This document shows positions 34,619 to 46,032 of a stretch of 64,000 bases of DNA, one piece after another. The stretch comes from Lepidodermella squamata. Lineage: Eukaryota; Gastrotricha. The position numbers and the translations under genes are program-made. The notes under the pieces were generated by a model that worked only from the letters and a program-made list of their open reading frames with translations, made no database searches and was not told the origin of the DNA. How positions within the stretch are numbered: the first letter of the stretch is position 1; each line of letters starts with the position of its first letter. Where the stretch lies: contig JBLDXI010000036.1 of the NCBI GenBank assembly GCA_047495785.1, forward strand, positions 496,001 to 560,000. Direction: 5' to 3'.

Positions 34619-35815
34619 TGGTTTCCAGCAAAAACTCCTAAAATAGCGTCTAATAGTTACTCTAATACAATGGCGAATTCTTCCTACTTTAGCAATACGT
34701 GACAATAATGGCTTGAGGTAAACATTTTTTTCTCAATTAGTCAGGATTACTAATAAATATTAGTCTTACAAATGTTTGCATTGGTTTTTACTAGTGAGTT
34801 CCGGCAATCCTGTTTCTGTTTACTCAGCAGTGTCTTCTGGAAGATTTACTACAATTTTAGTTTTCGGGGTTTTCCCTTTCCTATGTTCTGCTTTTTGCCT
34901 GAAAATCATTCTGACATTTTTGAATTTCTATCACGGAACTTTTGACATGTACATGGTAACATGGATCTTGGTAACACGTAACACGCCACACGACTTTCAG
35001 TACACATTTTGATGATGAAAAAGACTGATCCGAGTCAACAAACGAGATTCATTCAATTTATGAGCTTTTCACTTTTTCGATCATTTCCTCTGATATTTTC
35101 CACTCACGTGATTCAAAATGTTGCCCAAAACGGACAGACAAATGGCAACGTAACGGTCAGACTGTGTGGCATTCAGTTCATTTCCGGGAGAACCGTACAT
35201 GATAGCTGATAAAACTCTGCATATTCGAAATCTGCGCACTTGATTACCTCTCCTGTTAGCAAATACCGAAGCAATCGGAATGACCGATCAATTTTTGATT
35301 TTTGATTTTTGATTATCGATTATCGATTATCGATTTTGAGCCGATCGGTTGATGATAGAAGTGATTTTGTTGTGATTTTTGAAATCAACATACCCTGATT
35401 ACATTTACTGGTACTTTGCCGTGAATAATCATGGTTATCGATTATCGACTATTGATTATATCGATTATTAGTGCCAAAAATCAATCACCTCCCAGGCTAT
35501 GGGAAACCGATCGGTCTGATGACGGGCGTCTGATCATGAACAACTGAGAAAAAATTATAAGAAAATCTATCACCGTTCATGAGAAAATACGTTTGGAATT
35601 TCTGGCCTAAATGGGACATTGACGCGGACATAACCGTATATCTGAGGCAAAAAGCTGCTTACTGGACACATTGACAAATTCGATTACGATATGAACCTCA
35701 TGCATGGTTTTAGAAGTCGGATGATTCTTGACAGAAAATAGTTTACTCATAATAAGCTTGATAATGCTCGATACAGCATCAGATGAAAGAGAAGTATTAA
35801 TTAGTTCGCACTCAC
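34619..35815. repeat. Intergenic with ATCGATT microsatellite
   Basis: 35291-35336 is a run of ATTTTTG and then ATTATCG units, with related TCGATTAT strings at 35435-35470. No gene seen. Confidence 0.5.
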
Positions 35816-38800
35816 TCAACCTGTGGACCAAGCTCGACTCGCTCCTCGCATCGTCAGCAAGTCGGCCGCTGCGGTTCTGTTTTGATAAATTGCTCGGTCA
35901 AGAGGCGTTTCACCATAGATATTCCTGACATCCTTATTTGCACCTCTATCCAGAAACAGTCGCGCTACATCGGCCCACCCGGACGAAACCGCAAACATCA
36001 AAGCCGTGTTGCCGTCTTTATCTTTGGCGCCGATAGCTGATTTGCGATCCAGTAACAGTCGAACCACTGCAACATGCCCTTTCGAAGCAGCTAACATCAG
36101 CGCGGTCCGGCTATTGTTACCTTTAGCATCGGCGGAGGCGTTGCGATCCAGCAACAGCCGAGCTACTTCGAATGTCCCATACGAAGCAGCATATGACAAA
36201 GCCGTGTCGCCATTGGAATCGCTAGCCTCAACGGCGGCCTTGCGATCTAGGAAAAGACTAACCACCGCGACTTGACCGCTACTTGCTGCACGCATCATAG
36301 CCGTCGAGCCGTAGTTATTCTTCGCCTCAATAGCAGCTTTACGGTCCAGCAATAGTCGAACTGCTTCGATCTGTCCAGCCATAGCCGCATGCATCAATGA
36401 CGTCATACCTTCGTTATCCTTAGCCTCGATGGCAGCATTGCGGTCTAGCAACAGGCGAAGTACTTCGATATGCCGGGTCCCAGCAGAAAACATCAGCGCC
36501 GTAATACCAAACCCTTCCCTCGCATCGATAGCAGCGTTGCGATCTAGCAGCAGTCGAACTACTTCGATTTTCCCATTTATAGCAACATTCATCAACGCCG
36601 TTATGCCTGCGTTGTTCTTCACCTCGATGTTAGCGTTGCGATCCAGTAATAAGCTGAGCACTTCGATTCGCTCCATAATAGCCGCCCACATCAAAGCCGT
36701 TTGGCCATCGTCACTTCTAGCCTCGATCGAAGCGTTGCGATCAAGCAACAGTCGTACAGCTTCGACTTTTCCTGCCATAGCGGCCCTTATCAATGCCGTT
36801 TTACCTTCGTTATCCTTCGCCTCGATGTTAGCTTTGCGATCTAATAACAATCGCAGTACTTCGATTTGCCCTTTAAAAGCCGCATGAAGTAGCGCCGTCC
36901 AGTTATCCATTCCCTTTGCCTCGATAGCAGCGTTGCGATCCAGTAGCAGTCGAACCACTTCGACATTCCCACCTATAGACGCAATCACCAACGCCGTCCA
37001 GCCATCGTTATTCTTAGCATCGATGGAAGCGTTCCGCTCCAGTAATAACCGGAGAACATCGATTCGCCCAATATTAGCCGCAATAATCAACGCTGTGTTG
37101 CCGGCGTTATTTTTCGCCTCGATTGCAGCGTTGCGATCCAACAATAGTCGAACTGCTTCGATTCGCCCAGCCGAAGCCGCATACATCAACGCCGTCTTAC
37201 CGTCGTTATCCTTTGCCTCGATGGCAGCACCGCGGGCTACCAGCAGTCGTAAGGTTTCAACTGGCGCACTGATAGCCGCATACATCAACCCAGTCTTACC
37301 GTCGTTATCCTTGGCTTCAATGGCAGCATTGCGATCTAGCAACAGTCGAACAACTTCGACATTCCCGATCCCAGCAGCAGACATCAACGCCGTCATGCCA
37401 TTTTTTACCCTCGCCTCGATAGCGGCATTGCGATCTAGCAACAGGCGAATCACATCGGTCTTCTCTATCGCAGCCGCAATCACCAAAGCTGTCCAACCGT
37501 CGTTATTCTCAGCATCGATAGCGGCGTTGCGATCCAGTAATAAGCGGACGACTTCAGTTTGCCTATTACTAACAGCATACAGCAACGCCGTAAAACCATT
37601 CGCACCTTTAGCCTCGATCGAAGCGTTGTGATCAAGCAACATTCGTACGGCTTCGACTGATCCATATATAGCCGCCACCATCAACGCCGTCTTGCCATCG
37701 TTATCCTTGGCCTCGATGTCAGCGTTGCGATCCAGCATTAAGCGGAGTACTTCGATTTGCCCTTTAAAAGCAGCATACATCAACGCCGTCAAGCCAGCGT
37801 TATTTTTAGCATTGATAGAAGCGTTTCGATCAAGCAACATTCGAGCTACTTCGTCATCCCCAAACATAGCCGTTTCCATCAAGGCAGTCCTTCCAAAGGC
37901 AGCGTCCTTAAGATTCACATCGGCACCACGATTCACCAACAGCCGAGCAATCTCCAGTCGCAGGGCTGGTTTTCGGGTGGAACACAGCCAAACACCCAAT
38001 AGCAGCGTGCTATTTCGTATAGCCGACCTATCGCAGGAGGACTCGTTTGGTTTGCGCCAGTTTGGGTCGAACTTGCCGCCAGTTGCATCGTCGATGTCGG
38101 CGACAAGTTGCCGCACTTGCTCAGCGTCGTCCGTCTCGGCTGTTACATTCCACAATTGGTCGTACACTTCGCGGATCTAAATGCAGACATGAAATAGAGA
38201 TTACCAATTGCATTTAGAACAGAAAGGCATAGAGGTATAGAGAACTGATTGAACTAGAAAAACTGGTTTCACAAATGTGCGACAGGTACGAATTCAAGCG
38301 CGTAACAAATATTTTGGAGAACCGCCCTCCCTTCTTACTACCGAATACTAACTGGTCTCTGCTGCTCTGACACGCAAGAACCAGGCTGGGACCACGTGAA
38401 GTTCGAGAGGCACAATATGGAAGCATTTCCTCGAATCGCAAAGTTTTGCTTGCAAGATATATTTCGCGTAGCTCCGATGCTCGACGGACCAGGGGATACG
38501 TTGCCGTTTCGGATCGTGCGAACAGCACCGCAGCCTTGACGTCACACATTACATGGGACGAGAGTGAAGCAATATATTTACTAACCTGTTGGATTGCATC
38601 TTCCACTTAGCACTGGGCGAAATGGAGGCACGCAAGAGGCAGTCGACACAGAGGCGGAGTAGGCATAGCCAGGGTTGCATTTAACACTCACCACGCCTCC
38701 TCTTTCCACCACTGTTCCAGGCCTTAGAACTACGCCAGTATCTTCCGAAGTTTCTGGGTCCACTCGGGTCACAAATCCTACAAATCCTGCGGTTACATTC

Positions 38801-40029
38801 GGTACGATACAAGACTGCTCGGGAGTAGTCGTTTGGCTTCGAACATCAGTGTTCTCCGAAATCCAATCAAGAACCTTGCAGACTCTGCTGTAGATAACTG
38901 GGCTGTCTCCGCTGCATGACTCGTCGCCATTCGAAATCAGGCCAAGCAGGTAAGTTCTCCTCGACATCGAACACATTAGCGGGCCCCCAGAATCAGCGAA
39001 GCAAACGTCGCTGCCATCGGCGGCTAAACACATTTTAGAATTGATGTTGACTGGATCAGAACGGCTGCGGGAATAATCCGTCGAGCAATTTCGGTAGGAC
39101 TGAACTTGAAGATCGAGCTTCCTCGGGATCTCAGATATTCTGACTGAAATACATACATGCCACGTAAAATCGGATGCTCTGTATTAATTTAAGATTTAAG
39201 TCACTTTATCCCTCATTTGCGAAATTTCCTCAAACCCAACCAAAGTAAAGTTATGCATGATCATGTTGAATAATGCATTCAAATCCACCTCGGAATTAGC
39301 TGGTTCATAATTTAATAATTTAATGAATACTGCATGAGCGTGGCTCACTTTGTGACAAATGACGCCAGCCAACTGCGACTGCCGAATCGCATCCGTCGAT
39401 CGAATTCGTTGTCAATGCGTTGGCTCGGCACATAGTACTCGCATCAGGTAGGCAAATCGGCCTGATCTCCTGCGAAAATCTAGTGACTGGGCTCATCAAC
39501 CGCAGGAGAGCGAAGTCAAAATCGTAGAAATTCTGACTTCCGCTGTATTGCGGATGAACCAAAGGCGGCAGGGACACAAGTGATTCGCGAGAGGCTGTCT
39601 CTGAACGAACACTGATGTTATGACGTCCCAACAACGCCTTGATCCTGTTCACAAACCCATTTCAGCCATCTGTTAGAGAAAATAACAGAATCACCTACAT
39701 AATTGGGGTGCTTCCGGCATTTAAAATGCAATCAGCAGCTGTTATCAGCCATTGCTTCGATATTAGAGTAGCTCCGCAATATGAGGCTGACGTTTCGCGG
39801 TTGTGATAAATTTCTAGCATAACCTTGAACGAGCATCCGTTTTCGGCGATAAGAAACTGATTTGAACAATACAAACCAGCCATGGGTAGTCGTTCGGTCC
39901 CGTCGGGTGACTGCCCGGGCCGCTTGATTTAGGCATCGCAGTAGGGATTACAGTGCCACATCCGAGATCTTGAGCAATTACAACTCCGTAAATCAGCCAA
40001 TGGTGAGCAAAAGCTATAAGAAGAAGCAT
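35816..40029 (-). CDS. Trypsin-like (His-lost) - Sushi x2 - ankyrin x~22 fusion protein, copy A
   Basis: Six exons: 40029-39877, 39823-39699, 39644-39349, 39143-38586, 38534-38353 and 38176-35816, phases 0, 2, 1, 1, 0; 1224 residues. Order: signal peptide (residues 1-20), chymotrypsin-fold serine protease (about 45-330), two Sushi/CCP domains (about 335-455), then about 22 ankyrin repeats of exactly 33 residues ('DGKTALMYAASAGRIEAVRL' type). Catalytic Asp ('DFDFALLRL') and Ser ('ADSGGP') remain, but the His motif is 'TAADC' instead of 'TAAHC', so it is predicted to be an inactive protease homologue. Asp six residues before the Ser marks a trypsin-like pocket. The ankyrin exon opens with an acceptor and has no ATG for about 95 codons, which argues against a separate gene. 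No TM segment separates the parts. The first donor is GTTTGT, weaker than the others. The long plus-strand frames here are antisense shadows. Confidence 0.8.
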
Positions 40030-40954
40030 TTCGAAATTTTCCTGCTAAAGTTGAGCTGAAGCCGCAACAAAAGGCTTGATAAATGCAAATTATCCTCCTC
40101 ATTGTTAAGTTTTACGTGAAACGTGTTCTCAAGTGTATTTGTTAGAGATACAGATAAAAACGTGACGTTTGTTTACAATGAAGAATAATGACGGGGGACA
40201 CCCCGTTGTCGTGGGTCGTCTTCGTTACGTGTGTCCGTACGTCAAGGAGGATATGAGTGCCCGCTTAAAAAACGCATCAAGGAGGATATGAGTCCCCGCT
40301 TAAAAAACGGGGTGTTCCCCGTCAACTGTCAAAGGCCGGAGGCCGACAGTGGTAATTCTATGCAAACTTTGGAAAACCTCAGGGTAGATTCAAATCTAAC
40401 AAATTTTAAACACGATAAGAGAAAAAAGGATTTGCAAGTGAAATTAAGTGCCAACAACCGGGAGCCATACTTCGCCAAGGAACCGGTTAAAGCAGTGGTT
40501 CTCAAACTATTATCGCTCCCGGCCAAAAATGGCGGCCGGTTGGTGACCTTTCTGGCCGCATTGTCGCCTGAGCCCTTAGCTATAATAAAAAAAGCACCTC
40601 CCGGTCGCACGCCGCGTTTATCAAGATTCGAAGTTTTTGAACGCGATTGTATGCGAAAGAAAGCGCATTTTGAAGCAGTACTTTTTGGGGTATAGCCACT
40701 ACTGTTGGGTAAATGGAAAACTTCAACTATCCTAAAAATTCCTGATCCATAACACCAAAACATGCTTTTTTAAATTGAGTCTTCCAGGCTTTTCAGACAA
40801 GTAAAAATGCTTAAATTGAATTCAATTATTCGAGCAAAGCGAGACAATTTTTCTGGCTTATTAAAATCGCCCAAAAAATCCAAAAGAAGCAACTGACCTT
40901 AAAGCCAAAAAACTTTGGAATAACTCAGGTCTGACATCAAATTCCTGATTCCTT
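40030..40954. other. Intergenic with small tandem duplication
   Basis: A 35-bp unit ('TCAAGGAGGATATGAGT...') is repeated at 40242-40276 and 40277-40311. A string like a hAT end ('CAGTGGTTCTCAAACTAT') at 40495 has no partner. The frames at 40231-40763 on both strands mirror each other and have no domain. Confidence 0.5.
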
Positions 40955-41170
40955 TATTCTTTATTCCTTTCAAGTTCGCGAACAACAGTGGCGAAATGGT
41001 CACGCACACACCCACACAGATTTCAAAGATACAAAATATCGAGGCGCCTCACTACTGATGTTAGAAATTTAGTTAGATCAAGCTTTTCCACATATTTTTT
41101 AAAATTGTAATGAGAATTATTGATATATTCAGTCGGTATTACATTCCATAGATTCCAATACACCTTGAAG
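40955..41170 (-). mobile_element. LINE 3'-end fragment
   Basis: The minus strand reads 'FSFKVYWNLWNVIP', 'NNSHYNFKKYVEKL' and 'SVVRRLDILYL' before a stop near 41030, the C-terminal end of a CR1/L2/Jockey-like RT protein, comparable to 17541-17986. It is followed by a GAATAAAG-rich simple tail (about 40950-40970). 5'-truncated and dead. Confidence 0.6.
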
Positions 41171-42403
41171 CTAAAATTAAAGAGCAGTAATGTTTAAATT
41201 GCTAAAAGTTCCAGCGTGACATTTCATTGAGGCTAAATGAGGTCTCATTTCGTGAAGTATTGAAACTGAAGTCTGCGAGCGAAGCGACAAAGTTTCTAGA
41301 AAATAGAGGTGATTTATGATCCGGAAATATTATGCTGGAAGTATTTTAAAATCCTGAATTATTGGATTTGAAAGAGCCTTCCGGCCGCACGCAATGCAAG
41401 AGATAGGCTGACCTCTGCCGGCCGCCGAATTGGATACAGTATATTTTCAATACAGTGAACGCTGTTCGTGCCATCAAATTCGTTTACTATAACGAAAGTC
41501 CACTACAGTGATAATTGAAATTGAAAAGCGCTTTTTGAAGCTTCTTCAAGGGGCGAGCCGTGACAACTGCTGGTCCATTTGAGCGGTGCGGAAGTTGCGC
41601 CTAAGACCCTTAATCTAACCCGCAGTTATCTCCGGAAGTATGATGACTAACGAAATTCTGGAAACGGATTCTGATCTGCTGTGAAAAGTTCCCCCTCCGA
41701 GTGAAGAGAAATTTCAACTTGAAAGCCGCCTAAAAGCCCCCTACCGGAAGTAAAACTGATTTCACGATAGTTTCCTTACTATTATCGATATCGCCATGAA
41801 AATTTGAGATTTGCCGCTGAACACGATGCTGACATCGAATTGCCCGCGTCAGGTATCGAATATCGATTATCGATTATTGGTAACTGATCGAGTGATCGAT
41901 TTTTCAAAATTTAGCCAAATCGATTTCATGTGATACAGAGTGTAATCTTTCTAAAGTATTTCAGCTGTGCGGTATTGACCCTGGGGACATAATGACTCCT
42001 AGACGGTACCGGTTCAAACCAGTTTATACTTTATACTGGTTGGAGTTTAAACCGAATACCCTGCTATTCTGAGAACCTTGGTACAGTCGCCTGTCGAATT
42101 GAGCTAGAATGACCCAGGTACTTTGTTTAACGGGTTTCTCCATCTTACCACGGCTAGAAACCCTTTTATTTAATTTGAAATGCGAAAAAAATCGGCAGAA
42201 TACACTTTTCATCTTGCAGCGGTCATTTATTCATTAACAGTTCTAGAAGATCGGTGTGAGAATGAGAAAGGGAGAAAATAAAAATCTCTGTCTATCATCC
42301 ATATGGCTATTTACCGTGATATTATGAGCGCGACGGTTCACAGAAAATCCTGAGTCGAAACGTGAGAGAAACGAGTTCCTATATGCAATCACCAAGTCGC
42401 ATA
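41171..42403. other. Intergenic
   Basis: Contains another ATCGATTATCGATT patch (about 41857-41880) and a small inverted repeat 'AAACCAGTTTATACTTTATACTGGTT' region near 42015. No gene seen. Confidence 0.45.
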
Positions 42404-45400
42404 TCAAGCGCAGGGTGGGGATTTCAGGCGACTTGCTCCTCGCGACACCAACAGATCGATCGCAGCTGTTTTCTTAAAATATATAGCCATTCCTAGGGCT
42501 GTACAGCCATCGCTAGTCTTGGAATCGATGACGGCTTTGCGATCTAGCAACAGCCCAATTACTTGCACTTGCTCAGACAAAACCGCTTGCATCAATGCCG
42601 TGTAGCCACTGTTATCCTTGGCCTCAATCGCAGCGCTGCGATCTAGCAACAGTCGAACTACTTCGGCTTGCCCAAACAAAGCCGCGTGCAACAATGCCGT
42701 CATACCTTCGTTATCCTTAGCCTCGATGGCAGCATTGCGATCCAGCAAAAGGCGTATTTCTTCGATTCGCCCACGCTTAGCCGCATGCATCAGCGCGGTT
42801 AGGCCGCCATAATCCTTTGCCTCAATAGCAGCGCTGCGATCTAGCAGCAGGCGAACCGCTTCGATTTTCCTTTCCATGACAGCATGCATCAACGCCGTGT
42901 AGCCAGATTTATCCTTTGCCTCGATTGCAGCGTTGCGATCCAGTAACAGCCGTTCAACTTCGACTTGGCCATTCATAGCCGCATGCATTAACGGCGTGTA
43001 GCCTTCGATATCAATGACTTCGATGGATGCGTTTCGGTCTAGCAGCAGTCGCACTGTTTCTACTTGCCCATTCTTAGCTGCATAAATTAGCGCTGTGCAG
43101 CTATCATCGTCCTTGCTCTCGATGGCAGCGTTTCGATCAAGCAGCAGTCGAACCACTTCGTTCGGTCCCCCCCAATCCTCCCCCATATCATCCCCAAACA
43201 TAGCCGCTTCCATCAAGGCAGTCCTTCCATAAGCAGCCTCCCTGAGATTCACATCGGCACCACGATTCACCAACAGCCGAGCAATCTCCAGTCGCACGGC
43301 TGGCTGTCGATTAGCGCATAGCCAAACGCTGTGCAGAAGTGTGCTATTTTGTGCTGTCCAACTATTGCAGTTAGATACGTTTGGGTTACGCCAGTTTGGG
43401 TCGAACTTGCCGCCAGTTGCAGCGTCGATGTCCGCAACAAGTTGCCGCACTTGCGCAGCGTCGCCCGTCTCGGCTGTTACATTCCACAATTGCTCGTACA
43501 CTTCACGGATCTAAGCGAAGATAAGTATCAAAAATTAAAAATAGAGATCCCAGATTTCTCAGCTATGGAGCATGTGAAAAATAATCAGTTTGAGGAGTGA
43601 ATGCTCTCATCCCATTTTTGCTAATCTGCCGTTTCTTTTTAAGGAGTTAACTCGGAAATTGAGAGAAGAGGATTCAATTATCATCAATTTTTCATCCAAA
43701 CCACTTTTATGCTTTTTCAAAGCAAATATGCTTGTCACCGTGATTGGAAAGGCTCCTAATTGCAAAGCTTAGCGACCAGAAAGGCCCAGAAATATTCCCA
43801 AAATTGTTAGTAAAACCGACATTATCACCACTTCCTGGCGGCCCCTGGGCACGAGTCCTCTGTGCCTATGCGTTGAAACCGCCCTGCTACTAAATACTTA
43901 CTGATCTTTGCTGCCTTGGCACGCAAGAACCAGGCTGGGACCACGTGAAGTTCGAGAGGCACAATATGGAAGCATTTCCTCGAATCGCAAAGTTTTGGTT
44001 GCAAGATATGCTTCGGGTAGCTCCGATGTTCGACAGACCAGGGGATACGTTGCCGTTTTGGATCGAGCGAACGGCACCGCAGCCTTGACGACTCGCAATA
44101 AAGAGGACGAGAGTGAAGCAATATTTTTACTAACCTGTTGGATTGCATCTTCCACTTAGCACTGGGAGAAATGGAGGCACGCAAGAGGCAGTCGACACAG
44201 AGGCGGAGTAGGCATAGCCAGGGTTGCATTTAACACTCACCACGCCTCCTCTTTCCACAAATGTACCAGGCCTCAGAACTGCGCCGTTAATTTGCGAAGT
44301 ATCTGAGTCCACTCTTGTCACAAATCCTGCGGTTACATTCGGTACGGTACAAGACTGCTCGGGAGTAGTCGTCCGACTTCCAACATCTGTGTTATCCGAA
44401 ATCCAATCAAGAACCTTGCAGACTCTGCTGTAGATGCCGGGAGTGTAACCGTTGCATGACTCATCGCCATTCGAAATTATTCCAAGCAGGTAAGTCTGCC
44501 TTGATTTCGAACACATGAGAGGACCCCCAGAATCTCCAAAGCAAACGTCGCTGTTACCGGCAGCGAAACACATCTTCGAATCGGTGATGTTGACTGGATC
44601 AGAACGGCCGCTGGAATATTCGAGCGAGCAATTTCGGTAAGATCGAACTTGAAGATCCAGCTTCCTCGGGATCTCAGAAAGTCTAGCTATATCGAGAGAG
44701 CGATTACGCTATTTGAGTCGTGGCAAGTGATTCGAGCATTCTCTATTTCGAACACTGGCCCCTCTGTAAATTTAAACTAGCTATTGCCTACTTTGCCCGA
44801 CTCTGCTATGAAAGAAAATTACATACTGTATGCAAAATGTCCCCAGCCAACCGCGACCGCCGAATCGCATCCGTCGATCGAATTCGCGGTGAACGAGTTG
44901 GCTCGGCACATGGTACTAGCGTCGGGTAAACAAATCGGCCTGATCTGCTGCGAGAATGTAGTGACCGGGCTCATCAACCGCAGGAGAGCGAAGTCAAAGT
45001 CGTAGAAATTCTGACTTCCGCTGTATTGCGGATGGACTAAAGGTGGCAGAGCCACGAGGGATTCGCGAGAGGCTGTCTCAGACTGAACACTGATGTTATG
45101 CCGCCCTAGCAGCGCTTTCATCCTGCACAGAAAACTTATTAACACCATCTGATAGAGGAATCGCCGAACCACCTACAATATTGGGGTATCTCCTGCATTC
45201 CAAACGCAATGAGCAGCTGTAATCAGCCATTGCTTCGAGATGAGTGAAGCTCCGCAGTAAGAGGCTGAGGTTTCGCGGCTGTTGTAAATCTCAAGAAAGA
45301 CCTTAAAAAAACGTGTTTTTCGGTGGCATGAAACATATTAATATGAAGTCAAACCAGCCACGGGTATTCATTTGCTTCAGCTGGGTGACTGCCCGGGCCT

Positions 45401-45495
45401 CTTGATTTCGCCGCTGTGGAAGAAACTACAGTACCGCATTCTTGAGCAGTGACAACTCCGGAAATCAGCCCAAGGAAAGCGACAGCTTTAAGCAT
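42404..45495 (-). CDS. Trypsin-like - Sushi x2 - ankyrin x~9 fusion protein, copy B (triad intact)
   Basis: Exons 45495-45355, 45301-45177, 45122-44827, 44686-44135, 44083-43902 and 43510-42404, with the same phases as copy A; exons 2, 3 and 5 have identical lengths in both. 800 residues. The signal peptide ends near 'VVTAQ'. The protease domain keeps His ('TAAHC', codon 45211-45209), Asp ('DFDFALLRL') and Ser ('CFGDSGGP'), with Asp six residues before Ser indicating cleavage after Lys/Arg. Two Sushi domains follow, then about nine ankyrin repeats, the first interrupted by a short 'GEDWGG' insertion. The Sushi-to-ankyrin donor here is a consensus GTAAGT in phase 0, the best single piece of evidence for the fusion. 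It should be a secreted active protease carrying an ankyrin scaffold; its partner is unknown. Copy A lies 2.4 kb downstream on the same strand. Confidence 0.82.
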
Positions 45496-46032
45496 TTCGA
45501 AGAAATGTTCGAGCAACTTTCAGCTAAAGCTTGAAAGTTGAAACTTGATGAATGCAATTCATGCTCTTACGTGCTTAACCTTATGTGAAGCTTGCATGCA
45601 AGTGTTTTCCTTCTAATGAGTTTTCTCTCGTGTTTAATTCTTCGTTTGTAATAATAATAAGACTTAAAAGCGTGATGACTACGTTGACAGTTTTTTTACT
45701 ATTGGGGAAAAGCTCAGCTAAGATTCAATACAGAGCAATTGAAGAGGCGATGCTGGAAGTGGTGGCTTGAAAGTCTACCAGTTTACAAAGTAGGATCCTC
45801 GAGCCGGGGGAAGGAGGAGATCATTATTCATTATTTCAGATATCTGAATTCATGCTTTCGGTAGATGGAATGGCATCGAACATCGCTCGCTTTTTAGTTG
45901 AAAGTTGAAATGACATTTTTTTATTTTGGCAAAAACAGGAAAAGAAAAAAATTTTCTATTCCTAGCAGGCTCCGGGATCCAAGATCGCACCCTGAGTGTA
46001 TTATTAGCCAATCAGAATAAAGCAGTTCAAAG
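45496..46032. other. Intergenic
   Basis: 5' flank of protease copy B and 3' flank of the ankyrin-SOCS gene. Nothing else is seen. Confidence 0.5.

Noticed and set aside
35816-38176. Ankyrin exon as an independent gene starting at GTG 38167
   Set aside because: GTG is not a normal nuclear start here, an acceptor precedes the exon, and the phase matches the upstream Sushi exon in both paralogues.
36006-38180. Long plus-strand frames across the ankyrin exon
   Set aside because: They repeat with a 99-nt period because they are antisense to the ankyrin array; the minus strand carries the protein.
40490-40515. hAT-like end CAGTGGTTCTCAAACTAT
   Set aside because: No inverted partner or 8-bp duplication found nearby.
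40231-40763. Overlapping frames of about 150 codons on both strands
   Set aside because: No domain, built partly on a 35-bp tandem duplication, and comparable openness on both strands.
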